A stretch of DNA of 64,000 bases from Adenophora triphylla var. japonica (GCA_022495995.1 JAFEMH010001456.1:406700-470699), one strand, 5' to 3'. Shown: positions 1 to 10,579, numbered from the stretch's first letter. Notes: generated by a model from the sequence alone, not told the origin. Program-made: numbers and translations.

Positions 1-56
1 AAACAAAAAAAAATCAAAATAAAAAATAATAATAAAAAGCGGAAACTGCATGTCAC

Positions 57-1800
57 ATGAGCTTTCCCCCTTTATCCAAAAAAGGCCTTTCCATGTCTAA
101 ACCTTACCCGTCACCCCCTCCAGCGAACCGAGAGTGGTTGAGAGTACCCGGGAGCCGCCTTTTCAGTTTCGAGGTCACAAGGTCCGACAGCCCTTCCGGT
201 TCAGTGGTCAGAACACTCCGCTATTCCCCCATAGCGGGATCAACAGATAACAGTGAGGGAAACGAAACCCCGCCCCCGGGAAATTTCCAAACGATGGAAG
301 AAGTTTGGCAAGCTTTCAAGGCTCTCGAAAAATGCCAAGAAGAACAGCAGGCTTGGATTGAATACGCCATGCGCCGTCACGGAATCGTCGCGGTTCCCCA
401 ACCCGAGGGAACCTCTGTCCTCATAGAAGACGAAGAAGTGCCTGTTCCCCCGGTTTCCCAAAGCTATCAGCAGGTCACTCCTTCACAAAGTTACGGGAAC
501 CCAGCAATGCAAAGCAACTCCCGCTCAAAGCACCACTCAGGCCTCAGTCAAGCGGCTCCGTCACATCAACCGCAGCACAACAAATTTCGCGACCCTGCAC
601 GGCAAGCTCAATATCATCGGCGCAGCTGGACCATCTCAAACAAATCCAAATAACATTCAAAATGTTCCCGTGTTTACTTCCTTCTCTCAATATGCCCAGA
701 ATTCACCAGGTTTCCCCCACATAACTTTTCCGACCCATATCTTCGGACAGCCTACATTCGCTCGAGCTGCTTCATGGCCTCAAATCCCGTCAACCAATCC
801 ACCTCCAGGAAAAGGAAAGGAAGCCGCCAGAGCAGTCCACTACATCCAGAATGGAGTCCAAGAAAGCCGCGATCAAGCGCCCCCGAGAAATAACAATCCT
901 CCCCGGCCGCAGCGTGTTCAGCACTTCGACAACTTCGGAATGCCTCTAAGCCAAGTGTTCGAGGCGTTGGTAAACCAGAACATGCTCAAGCCCCTTGAGA
1001 ATTATCAACCGAGGAATCCTAACCCGAACATGGATATGAGCAAGCAGTGTGCTTTTCACAACTACCGCGGCCACACCACCGACGATTGCGTCATACTAAA
1101 ACAAGCAGTCCGGGGACTAATTGAAGAAGGAAAGTTGGAGCGCCCCTGCGGCCCCAATACAGACGGAAATCCGTTCCCCCTGAACAATGAGGTGAACAAG
1201 GGGAACACAGCCCAACGAAGCAACAAACCTCCTCGCATACCACAGTTCCAGCATTTCGATAACCTCGGGATGCCCTTGAGCCAAGTCCTCGAGACACTAA
1301 TAAAGAGGAACATTCTCAAACCCCTCGAGAATTTCCAACCAAAGACTCTCAAGACCAACATGGATATGAGCAAGCACTGCGCCTTCCACAACTACCCGGT
1401 CACCACCGACAATTGCTTCGTCTTGACGAGTGGTCCAAGGGCTAATCGAAGAAGGAAAGTTGGAACGCCCCCGCGGTCCTAACACGATCGGAAATCCTTT
1501 CCCTAGAAATGAGGAGGTAAGCATGGTGGATAAGTCCTCTGCAAATTCCCGTGATGAATGGGGACGTGAAGACGTAACCTGGGGCTTCCGCAATGAAGAA
1601 TTCGAGAGAAAGAATCCAAGAACGGTTATTCCCCAACAATCCTTTCTGGAATCGGGGCACACCAAGGGATGGATCGAGCCTTTCCCAGAGATAAGGCAGT
1701 TCGAGACAGGCCGAGCAAGTGGCAGCGTAAAAAACGGCGTGACTTTCACAAACGCGGACCCACAACCAGCAAGAAGAGATAGGACGAGAAGCTTGGACTA
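57..1800 (+). pseudogene. Ty3/gypsy gag polyprotein, broken (element B)
   Basis: The gag capsid polyprotein packages element RNA in cytoplasmic particles. Three overlapping open stretches (57-653, 670-1482, 1430-1801) read as one gag in shifted frames. The N-terminal part has the coiled segment LEKCQEEQQAWIEYAMRRHG, matching LALALENIRKVHEEQQAML in element A's gag. Downstream is the plant gypsy cysteine-histidine motif CAFHNYRGHTTDDC followed by LKQAVRGLIEEGKLERP. A 330-bp in-frame duplication repeats that motif, and the second copy has lost the Gly-His pair and shifts frame near 1430. Capsid-core sequence expected between the N-terminal region and the zinc motif is mostly missing compared with element A. 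The gene cannot make a full Gag. Confidence 0.85.
919..1530 (+). repeat. 330-bp tandem duplication of the gag zinc-motif block
   Basis: Copy 1 begins at 919 (CAGCACTTCGACAACTTCGG) and copy 2 at 1249 (CAGCATTTCGATAACCTCGG). The period is 330 bp, or 110 codons. Both copies encode GMPLSQV, a linker, the CAFHNY motif and EEGKLERP. The copies are clearly diverged, so the duplication is not recent. Confidence 0.85.
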
Positions 1801-1839
1801 ACCCCCCGTCTCCTAGAGTCTAACTTCGAAAATAAACGA

Positions 1840-2895
1840 CCCCGAGTCTATTGTATCTAAGTTTGAGTCTCTCGAGTCGTCTGACGGCCTTATGCCTAAA
1901 GATTATGTGCTTCCCTATGATTTGAATAAAAGTTCGACCTTTCTGAGTATCCCTTCATTGCCACTTTAACAAATGATAAATTAACTAACCAAAACAGTTA
2001 ATAATGATTCACTTGATAAAGACACAGACTAGGGCTGTTACACGAACCGAGCCGGCTCGAGCTCGGCTCGGACTCGGCTCGAAAAAAGCTCGAGTTCGAG
2101 TGGGCTCGAGGTGAACTCGAGCTCGAGCTCGAACCGATTTTCAAGCTCGTCATTTTTTTCGAGCCGGCTCGTGTTCGGCTCGTATGTTCGATGAGCTCTG
2201 TTCGAGATCGACTCGTTTGAGCTCGACTCGGGCTCGGCTCGTTAAAAGCTCGAATAAATTTTAGTATATATATATTTATATAAGTCGAAGCTCGAGCTCG
2301 GCTCGTTAAAAGCTCGTTTGATTTCAGATTTTTTTCAAAAAAATAAGTCGAAGCTCGAGCTCGGCTCGTTAAAAACTCGTTTGATTTCAGATTTTTTTCA
2401 AAAAATAAGTCGAAGCTCGAGCTCGGCTCGTTAAAAGCTCATTTGATTTCAGATTTTTTTCAAAAAATAAGTCGAAGCTCGAGCTCGGCTCGTTAAAACT
2501 CGAGTTCGAGCAGCTCGCGAAAAGCTCGCGAGCCAGCTCGCGAAAAGCTCGAAACTTGATTCGAGCCGAGCTCGAACATGCATTCTGGGCTCGAGCTCGA
2601 GCTCGAGAAAAGCTCGAGCTCGATATTTTTTATTCGAGCTCGAGCTCGAAACTTCAAAGCTCGGCTCGGCTCGTTTACAGCCCTAACGCAGACACATTAA
2701 TGAACAATGCATTAAACAAATCTTTAAGCATGATGTCAAACGAGAGGAAAATCGGGCCCAAGCTGCCGAGAATGTTCTAACCGAAATGAATTTGGGAACT
2801 GCTGAAGGGCCTACAGAGACGCAAATCGGAGAATTCTCCGTCGATACTTCGCCCAAAGAATATCGAGTCTTCTTCTCCTTCTACACTCTAAAAAG
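1840..2895 (+). pseudogene. Start of gypsy pol upstream of reverse transcriptase, split by a MITE
   Basis: 1846-2029 encodes, with frame breaks, ESLESSDGLMPKDY and SEYPFIATLTNDKLT. 2694-2895 encodes INEQCIKQIFKHDVKREENR followed by AQAAENVLTEMNLGTAEGPT. Both match element A (SEYSLIANLINDKLTQ; LNEQYIKEIFKQ; AQAAEEVLTSVNLGTVEEP), where this segment directly precedes reverse transcriptase. The two blocks are separated exactly by the hAT-like insertion at 2030-2685. Two stops (TAA TAA) follow NDKLTNQNS and a 1-nt shift follows the insertion. Homology ends after KEYRVFF, so the catalytic domains are gone. Confidence 0.8.
2030..2685. mobile_element. hAT-like MITE rich in GAGCTCG repeats
   Basis: The left end TAGGGCTGTTACACGAACCG and the right end CGGCTCGGCTCGTTTACAG plus CCCTA are inverted repeats. 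The flanks are ACACAGAC (2022-2029) and ACGCAGAC (2686-2693), an 8-bp target duplication with one mismatch, as hAT elements make. The 656-bp interior has no coding capacity. It is built from GCTCGAGCTCGGCTCG motifs and about three copies of a 60-63-bp unit near 2280-2490 ending in TTTGATTTCAGATTTTTTTC. Mobility must have come from an autonomous element elsewhere. Confidence 0.8.
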
Positions 2896-3380
2896 AAAAA
2901 AAACACAAAAAGAATCATACAGTCAAACCTCGTAGGTTCTAGTACTGTTCTCATTCAATCAAGTCCTCCTCGGACATTGTAATTAAGTCTTCAATTTTCC
3001 ATACGCAAGTTTTCTTTCTTTTCTTGCTAGACTTGAGACATTATTTTGCACCCCACATTACATTTAATGAAATAGTTTTGTTCTATGTGATCACTTGCAT
3101 TGCTCAACAAGTAATTTCACAAATGATTAATGCTTTGATTAATTGGTGTGAGAAAGTCAATCGATAGCTCCCCATGCACCTTACCATACCCCACACAAAG
3201 GCCTCCATCAAGTCATACACTTTTCAAAACATGTCCCCACCATCACCTTGACCAAGTCAACGACGGCGACAACATCAAAGGACAACAACAGGTCACTCAG
3301 CATCAAAAGATTGACCCCATGTCGACAACAATTTAGGGGCTTGCCTTTGCCCTCCTGCGCATCAAGAAAGTTCAAGCAGG
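2896..3380 (+). other. Non-coding interior of element B
   Basis: No gene or recognisable domain is seen between the end of pol homology and the A-rich repeat. The stretch is AT-rich with scattered stops in all frames. Pol was probably deleted here. Confidence 0.5.
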
Positions 3381-3585
3381 GGCTTGCCTTCGCCCTCATA
3401 CGCTTCAAAAAAAAAAAAAGCTCAAGCAGAAGCTACAAAAAAAAAAAAAAAGCTCAGCGTAAGCTACAAAAAAAAAAGCTCAAGCGAAGCTAAAAAAAAA
3501 TGCTCAAGCAGAAGCTACAAAAAAAAACTCAGGCAGAAGCTACAAAAAAAAAAAGAGCTCAAGCAGAAGCTTCACAAAAATAAAC
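3380..3585 (+). repeat. Degenerate tandem repeat GCTCAAGCAGAAGCT plus poly(A)
   Basis: About seven units of GCTCAAGCAGAAGCTAC, each followed by 7-15 A residues, give a period of about 25-32 bp. Lysine- and serine-rich ORFs here are by-products of the repeat. Confidence 0.85.
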
Positions 3586-3767
3586 GAGGTCAAGGACCCA
3601 GAGCCAACGATCAAGAAGCAATGGATTCATTGAAACTGCCGTCAAATACGACTTGTCAAGGAATCACCTCAAGGCCCGCGCCTCATCATTCAACCTTCCG
3701 AGCCTTTTCGCCAAAGGCCGCGCAAATATTCATGCCCTGGCCCCAAAGCCAAACACAGTTCAACCCC

Positions 3768-3815
3768 GAACTACGTCGACCTGAGCTCCTTGTCTCAAGG
3801 GGAACGTAGGCAACC
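3768..3815 (+). other. Hairpin motif GAACTACG...CGTAGGCA, copy 1
   Basis: GAACTACG and ACGTAGGC form the outer arms of an inverted repeat (CTACG/CGTAG), and CCTGAG/CTCAAGG forms an inner stem. The same layout recurs at 4302, 9471 and 9705, always on the plus strand in the non-coding 3' half of element B. From memory this motif is common in the 3' regions of plant gypsy elements; its function is unknown to me. Confidence 0.6.
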
Positions 3816-4301
3816 AGAAATGGTCCGGTCATAAACACATACAAATCCACAAACCCGGTCTCATCAATGACCTCTCCTATGCACAAACCTTCTTTCACAC
3901 CAGACCAACTCGATCCTTGATACCGGTTGACTTTCTCCTCGTGATTAATCAAAGCATATCAAGTTTTATTGTTGAATAACCCGAACATCAACAAAGGGTT
4001 TTAAGCAAACAAGTGATCATTGTGAACAAATCAAGTTTTCAAATGTCTCGACAAGTCTTCTTTTTCTACAAAATAGGACAATAGAGCTAAACACTGATTT
4101 TCTGTCAGCAAGGGCTTCCATACACTTTTACAAGCTTTTCAGTACTCATACTCTCTCAAAAGAGTCAAACCCAAAAGCATTTCTTTTGTGCCTACGTCAA
4201 ATAAGGCATTCACATAAAAGGGGACCCGTTCCCACCTTTTCAAAAATAAATACGCCCTTGCAAGTGTACATTACGAGTCATTTCTCCCACAAAAGAGGGT
4301 C

Positions 4302-4348
4302 GAACTACGCAGACCTGAGCCTCTCAGTCCGAGGGGAACGTAGGCAGC
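4302..4348 (+). other. Hairpin motif GAACTACG...CGTAGGCA, copy 2
   Basis: The sequence begins GAACTACGCAGACCTGAG and closes with GGGGAACGTAGGCA. It is close to copy 1 in both arms but has a different inner loop. Confidence 0.6.
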
Positions 4349-4676
4349 CTTCATTGGTTCGGTCTAAGGAATACACAAAATTCCAAAAATTGACGCCACC
4401 AAGGCTCAGAAAAGAAGCAAACAAGAGATTTTGCGTCTCGACAAATCTTTAAAAGTAAATCACAAATCATCACAGTTAAAACACTTTTTGATGAGTTCAA
4501 GCACGGTCTACTCTCGATTCACAACATGCTAAAAGACAACTTAAAACATTTAACAATCAATGTGTCTGCAATGACGATGAATGGATACTCAGTGTTTCAA
4601 AAGGTCATTCCATGCTACTCGCATTTGGCCCTTCATCACTCTTTCCTTTCTTCCCTCATCCCCAACGAGTCTTCTT

Positions 4677-7260
4677 TCATTCCACATGAGCGAGTTCTGT
4701 CTCCCTCATTCCGAGATCAGGAGTCCTCCTAGTTGTGTCAAACGAACCAGTCGCTCTCAGAGCATCGTTCACCCGTGCCTCGACTCGGATCTCCTCCCTA
4801 CGAGTCTGCAAAAAGGGACCTCTCCTCGCCAGTTTGTCAACTCGAGTCCCGTAGTCAAATAAAGCATCTCCCGTGACACCCTGAGGGTTAACCCAAGCTT
4901 CTGCACTCCTAAGGTCGTAGCTGAAATGGCAATCTTGCCCAGCAACCGCTGCTTTGCGCTCCCAAAACCAATTGGGTCGGCCCGACATCTTTGCTCATCT
5001 GTGTATTCGGTGGTCAACACAACACTCTCCCGACGTCGAAGGAGCACCACATGAGGGAAAGCGGAATACTTCCATACCCTCAGAAAATACAGAAAGGCAT
5101 ATGGATCTGTCATGCAGAAAGAAGCTACCTCCATATTGGCAATGTCATCCCAGCCTAGCAAAGGCTCCTGCCTCATCCCGAACTGCCGGGAAACAAGCAA
5201 CGGAACATAGAAAGAGGACCAAGGCAAACACGGAACTCTGACAACATAGGAACCTTCCTGAAAGGCCCTCCTAGTCTCGATCCCCCAATGCGGAACACAC
5301 CAGCGAAGCTGATGCGTACCAAGATGTGCCATCCATCTCTCCTGCGTATTGATCCATGTCCAAGACAAGAGGTCGCCAAGCAAACGTCCACGGACTAAGA
5401 GACGCCGGAGACTCAGGTATGGTTTGAAGCCTCTCTCGCGACCATAATGCAAGCAAAGCAGGGGCTTCCCCCGCATGAATCGGTTCTCATCACCAGACGA
5501 TCCACACCGTGGAAGGTTTCCCCCGAAACCAAAGGAATGATATCCTCGCCCGCCCGACAATGGCCTGCCACATCCAACAGAGCACCGTCACATATCCTGA
5601 GGTAGCTAACCCCGAAAAGAGTGGCTATCAAGCACAAAGCGAACGCGTCCTAGGAGACATCACTCCCGCCACCGCTCATGAAACTGTCAAAGCTGCTTCA
5701 GCCCCCAACTGCTCAGAAAACCTGCCAAAGCTGCCTCAGCCTCCACTAACCACAAATGCATTCCCAGCTCATGCGACATGCACAAAAATAATAATAAGCT
5801 AGCAACAATTCCTAGGTCAATCCCGGAAATCACAAATACATCATTACATCTTAAAATAAAATACTTTGCTGTGCAAATACAAGTGTTTTATTACAGTACA
5901 AAATGTCTGCTCTACAAAAAAAAAAAACAACGGAAAGAGGGAAAGCAAAAGAGCCCTAATCCGACTCATCATCATCATCCTCCACAAATGAGAAATCGGC
6001 ATCTCGGAAAACTCGGATCGCCACATCCTCATTATCGGGATACAACACCCTCTCGTGCGGGTACTCAAAGTACTCAAGGGTCAAAACCCGATGAAAGGAT
6101 CAAAGAAGGGATGCGAGGATGAACCTCACCCGTGCCTCCGGCGGAGGAAAGAACCGATGAAGGGTCTGCGGCCTCTCGAGCCCCCGAAGACGCCCCTACA
6201 TCAAAGTCGTGGTTGCTCTCGAACCGCACCTCCGGGCCGTGGCCCCGGCTCACCCTCGAAGAAGGAGTATCCATAGACCTCCTCAAAGGCACTGGCTCGA
6301 ACGCCGCCGCGTGCCGCGAAGACCTGCAAGACGGCTTCCCCGCGAACTTCCTTGCAAAAAGGCCGCATCGCTACATAACGGCGGGTCAACGTGTCAAAGG
6401 ATCTCCCCGAGGCCTGCACAAGCAAACAACTAAAGAAACGCTCAGCAAAATAGATGCAGTCATACCCAACAAAAAGAGAAAAATACAGAAAAGATGCCAA
6501 GATGGAAAAGAGTAAGCACACTCACCGGCGCATCCGGGTCAACCCGATAGGCAGCAGGAGCCTGCTCAGGGACGGGTACCGACACCCTTCGCCTCGACGA
6601 ATCCCCGCGAACATACGTGAAGTCCAGCCAAGGCACCGAAACATCTAGAGGACGTGACGAGCCAGTCTGTCTTTCCTTCACCAACACCTATGGCGTCCTC
6701 AGCTTTTGCCTGACCAAGGCCGCATACTCCTCGCCCTCCAGGACGAACTCCTCGGCACTCACGCCGGACCGGTACCTCTCATACTCCAGCATGTCCATAT
6801 CAAGAGGACTCATCATATGGAAGGGCGGATCCCTCGAAGCCAAAGGAGGCGCACCTGTGCCATACTGCCAGAATAACCTCTCCCCCAAGTACACGGAGTC
6901 ACAAATAAGACCCCGCAGAAGCCTCCGCTGCCGCACCACCCAGGGGGCACCCTCCGGCTCATCCTCATCATATTGAGTCCAAGTATACAGCGGAAACCCC
7001 TCCAAACTATCCCTCTCCCGTCCTCCTTTTCCTCAAAGGATGAGCCCAACACATCATGGCGGGATAACCGAACATGGCCTCATCCTCCCAGTCCCACGGC
7101 TGGCAACGGAAGATCTCATAGCACCCCGCCTGCAACAAAAAAGCAGATAGTGCACAGAACAGAAAAAAGGGGGAGTCCTACTCTAAGTCATCGGCACCAC
7201 CGCTTGGTAAAGACTCCTGCATCTCGGCGTCTCTGCCAGCCACCTCATCATCCTCGGTGA
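4677..7260 (-). pseudogene. Tat-type antisense ORF (aORF), broken; possible DUF7745/plant-mobile-domain relative
   Basis: The minus strand has a chain of long open stretches (7005-6688, 6687-6460, 6521-6201, 5637-5413, 5560-4769) in an element whose gag reads on the plus strand. The longest encodes 263 residues with WTWINTQERWMAHLG, SFYVPLLVSRQFGMRQ and DPYAFLYFLRVWKYSAFPHV. The W-rich style and the Y-x-P-x3-x-RQ-G-x-x-Q pattern recall plant DUF7745/mobile-domain proteins. Tat elements are known to carry such antisense ORFs between pol and the 3' LTR, which is the position here. Frame changes between blocks and a splice-like gap near 5650-6130 suggest decay or introns. The function of these proteins is unknown, and the domain name is tentative. 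Confidence 0.55.
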
Positions 7261-7329
7261 ACCCAGAACCTTCCTCGACCGAATAGTCCAAGAAGTCCGT
7301 AGGAGTAAGAACGAACAAGGAAAGAGAAG

Positions 7330-8190
7330 ACGAGCCATCCCTCCTCTCCTTGTCCAGCACCTGAGGCGTCCCACGTCCTCAACACCTCAACAACTCGGTC
7401 AGAGGCGCCCCACGGCCTCAAACATTTCAACAAGTTCAAACAAAGGCGCTACCTCGCCCTCACCAAGTTCAGACAGAGGCGCCACCTCACCCTCACCGTA
7501 AGTTCAGACAGAGGTGCCACCTCACCCTCACCGTAAGTTCAGACAGAGGCACCACCACGTCCTCACAACAAGTTCAAACAAAGGCGCTACCTCGCCCTCA
7601 CCAAGTTCAGACAGAGGCATCACCTCGCCCTCACCATAAGTTCAGACAGAGGCGCCACCTCACCCTCACCGTAAGTTCAGACAGAGGCACCACCACGTCC
7701 TCACAACAAGTTCAAACAAAGGCGCTACCTCGCCCTCACCAAGTTCAGACAGAGGCGCCACCTCACCCTCACCGTAAGTTCAGACAGAGGCACCACCACG
7801 TCCTCACAACAAGTTCAAACAAAGGCGCTACCTCGCCCTCACCAAGTTCAGACAGAGGCGCCACCTCACCCTCACCAAGTTCAGACAGAGGCACCACCTC
7901 GCCCTCACCGCAAGTTCAGACAGAGGCACCACCTCGCCCTCTCCAAGTTCAGACAGAGGCAAGACCTCGCCCTCACCATAAGTTCAGACAGAGGCACCAC
8001 CTCGCCCTCACCGCAAGTTCAGACAGAGGCGCCACCTCGCCCTCACCGCAAGTTCAGACAGAGGCACCACCTCGCCCTCACTGCAAGTTCAGACAAAGGC
8101 ACCATAGCGTCCTCATCATTTCAGCAACTTCGTTCAAAAAAACCCCGGCGCGTCCTCAACATTTCAGCGACTTCGGTCACAGGCACCTCC
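7330..8190 (+). repeat. Tandem array, about 33-37-bp unit (AAGTTCAGACAGAGGCRCCAC)
   Basis: About twenty units carry AAGTTCAGACAGAGGC followed by ACCTCGCCCTCACC variants. Some are fused into higher-order blocks with CACCACGTCCTCACAACAAG. The first two units (7330-7440) are the most diverged. Such hypervariable 3' arrays are typical of Tat/Ogre elements. Confidence 0.9.
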
Positions 8191-8683
8191 TCCTGCAGGT
8201 AAACACATCGAAGGTATGTCAATAAACTTCAAATATGAGACATAGCTATAATAAATGCTACATAAAAGAGGAATCCCAGCACGGCATGATGCCTTTCTAA
8301 AAAATTCCCATAAACAAAAGTTCTTACATGACTCACAAAATGCGCCATCAAACTCAACTTAGGTCCAGACGCCTTAGAATAGTCTCAACCTAGGGTCATA
8401 CTCCTAAACTAGGTCTCAACACAGGGTAAACACCCCCAAATCAGTCTCACTTAGGGTATAGACACCTTCAAAGAAAATCAACTTATATGCTCCTCGCCTT
8501 TTCCGGCCATAAAAGTAAGCCCGAAGTCACCTTCTCAGCATAAAAAAGTCCCTACAAGGCCACATATCCCCAGCAAATGAACACCGGCAGTCCTCGTAAG
8601 TCCAACCTTCTCCCCAGCAGGCAAAGCGCAAGGCATTCACACCTCTCGTAATCAAAGCACAAGGCAGCCATGCCTCCACAACT

Positions 8684-9125
8684 CGCAGTCAGAAGACGAA
8701 TCAAGTCCTCATACATGACACGCCCGCAGTCAGAAGATGAATCAAGTCCTCATACATGGCACGCCCGCAGTCAGAAGACGAATCAAGTCCTCATACATGA
8801 CACGCCCGCAGTCAGAAGACGAATCAAGTCCTCATACATGACACGCCCGCAGTCAGAAGACGAATCAAGTCCTCATACATGGCACGCCCGCAGTCAGAAG
8901 ACGAATCAAGTCCTCATACATGACACGCCCGCAGTCAGAAGACGAATCAAGTCCTCATACATGACACGCCCGCAGTCAGAAGACGAATCAAGTCCTCATA
9001 CATGACACGCCCGCAGTCAGAAGACGAATCAAGTTCTCATACATGGCACACCCGCAGTCAGAAGACGAATCAAGTCCTCATACATGACACGCCCACAGTC
9101 AGAAGACGAATCAAGTCTTCACGCA
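8684..9125 (+). repeat. Tandem array of a 41-bp unit, about 10-11 copies
   Basis: The unit contains CAGTCAGAAGACGAATCAAG then TCCTCATACATGACACGCCCG. Copies are nearly identical, with occasional G/A swaps such as ATGGCACG against ATGACACG. Because 41 is not a multiple of three, a repeating 41-residue ORF runs through it; this is not a gene. Confidence 0.95.
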
Positions 9126-9127
9126 TG

Positions 9128-9330
9128 ACCTATCTCCAGCCCGGAAGACTTTAAACCACTCGGTTCGGAAGACCGTATAAACCTCCCAAACTACCTCCAG
9201 CCCGGAAGGCTTTAAACCACTCGGTCCGGAAGACCGTATAAACCTCCCAAACTACCTCCAGCCCGGAAGGCTTTAAACCACTCGGTCCGGAAGACCGTAT
9301 AAACCTCCCAAATCACTATCACTAGCCCGG
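9128..9330 (+). repeat. Tandem array of a 61-bp unit, about 3.3 copies
   Basis: The unit holds CCAGCCCGGAAGGCTTTAAA, CCACTCGGTCCGGAAGACCG and TATAAACCTCCCAAACTAC. The TATAAA here is part of the repeat and I do not call it a promoter. Confidence 0.9.
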
Positions 9331-9470
9331 AAGGCTTTAAACCACCCGATTCGGAAAATCGTAAAATTTCCATCTCAAAATGCCACCACGTCCTCACAGT
9401 CAGCCTCGGCAGTCACACGACACTTCAGGGCACCATCACGCCCGCATGCACTCACAATTTCACGACCTCT

Positions 9471-9515
9471 GAACTACGATCAGGCTTGATTCCCGCTAGG
9501 GATACGTAGAAATCC
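9471..9515 (+). other. Hairpin motif GAACTACG...ACGTAGAAATCC, copy 3
   Basis: GAACTACGATCAGGCTTGAT is followed by TCCCGCTAGGGATACGTAG. The inner arms are TCCC/GGGA and the outer arms CTACG/CGTAG. It lies between the 61-bp and 42-bp arrays. Confidence 0.6.
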
Positions 9516-9529
9516 TGTCACATGCTCCA

Positions 9530-9700
9530 GCCATCGACCTATACGGTCACCCAGGACGCCTCCACGTCCTTACCACCGACCTATGCGGTCACCCTGGACG
9601 CCTCCACGTCACCCAGGATGCCTCCACGTCCTTACCACCAACCTATACGGTCATCCAGGACACCTCCACGTCCTTACCACCGACCTATGCGGTCACCCAC
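9530..9700 (+). repeat. Tandem array of a roughly 42-bp unit, about 4 copies
   Basis: The unit contains GACCTATRCGGTCACCCAGG and ACGCCTCCACGTCCTTACCAC. One copy is shortened near 9608. It is the last of four successive arrays before the 3' LTR. Confidence 0.85.
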
Positions 9701-9704
9701 ACGC

Positions 9705-9750
9705 GAACTACGATTGGCTTGATTCCCACTCAGGGATACGTAGGAATCCT
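9705..9750 (+). other. Hairpin motif GAACTACG...CGTAGGAATCC, copy 4
   Basis: Outer arms CTACG/CGTAG and inner arms TTCCC/GGGA are intact. It lies about 120 bp upstream of the polypurine tract. Confidence 0.6.
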
Positions 9751-9860
9751 ATCAAAGGGTCCAGCCGTCCGACCAACCTGGTCACCTTCTCTCTCAGCAC
9801 GCGATCCAGATCAGGACCCTTATCTTATCGACGACCCCACTTCTTTCATAAGTGACGTCA

Positions 9861-9872
9861 CCGAGGGGCTTC
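9861..9872 (+). other. Polypurine tract of element B
   Basis: CCGAGGGGCTTC directly precedes the LTR start TGTAAG. A GAGGGGC-type tract at this spot primes plus-strand DNA synthesis in Tat elements. The tract identifies the LTR that follows as a 3' LTR. Confidence 0.7.
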
Positions 9873-10050
9873 TGTAAGTACCCCAATCTGGATCGCTCTC
9901 CATCCAAGCATACGACAAAACCAAGGACAAACTTTCGGAGGTCATAACTCCTTCATACGAACTCTGATTGAGACGTGCCACATATGGTTGGAAAGCTCTC
10001 GACGAGAACTAGCTTGCCATCACAATTACAAAATGTGGAAAAGCATGGAA

Positions 10051-10268
10051 GTCCGTACGGACCTCTTTGCTCCTAGACATCATAATTGCAAAATCCGCTT
10101 AAAGTCCACGAGATTCCCTCAAATCCCGGAGAACATCATTACCCCCCTACATGGTTGGTCCGTACGGACCTCTTTGCAGAGGGGACATAATCATTTCAAA
10201 AATCCTCATCATTCCCTGAAATCGAGGAAAACCAAAAAACTAGATTACCTAGAAGGTCCGTACGGACC
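10051..10268 (+). promoter_or_regulatory. Three GTCCGTACGGAC palindromes in the LTR U3
   Basis: The 12-bp palindrome lies at 10051-10062. The 14-bp form GGTCCGTACGGACC lies at 10157-10170 and 10255-10268. Each is followed by CTTTGC or CTTGCA. Spacing is about 106 and 98 bp and the last ends 20 bp before the TATA box. The GTAC core is that of plant SBP/SPL factors, but no binding is shown here. Confidence 0.55.
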
Positions 10269-10288
10269 TTCTTGCAGTTTTCTGACAC

Positions 10289-10297
10289 TATAAATAG
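10289..10297 (+). promoter_or_regulatory. LTR TATA box (TATAAATAG)
   Basis: TATAAATAG followed by a C-rich stretch marks the U3/R boundary. The same element occurs at 17830-17838 (minus) in LTR A and as TATAAATTG at 58487 in LTR C. Confidence 0.75.
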
Positions 10298-10579
10298 AGG
10301 GTTCCCCCTCCCTCATTTTGACACATTTCCCTCTTCTCTCCTCTTCCCCCAGCCTTCAGGCTCTTCTCTAAGACCCTTCGGGGCACTCCCGGCCCCTTTC
10401 GGATCCTTCTGAGGCCTTCCGAGCCCCCTCGCGGTGCTCCGAAGCCTCCCCGAGCGCTCCCGCGCTGCCCCGAGGCACTCTCGAGGAACTCTGAGGCCCC
10501 TTGTGGTACTCCGAGGCCTTGCCTGGTCTTTCCCGAGGCGTCCCAGCTCTTTTCGAGTCAAACCGGCAATCCCAACCTC

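Noticed and set aside
3384..3809. Lysine-rich ORF
   Set aside because: It arises from the A-rich tandem repeat and runs into non-coding sequence.
8670..9125. CRISPR-like regular repeat
   Set aside because: The 41-bp units are directly adjacent with no unique spacers. It is a tandem array in a plant retrotransposon.
9180..9310. TATAAA promoter boxes
   Set aside because: Each TATAAA is part of the 61-bp tandem unit in the transcribed 3' region of element B.
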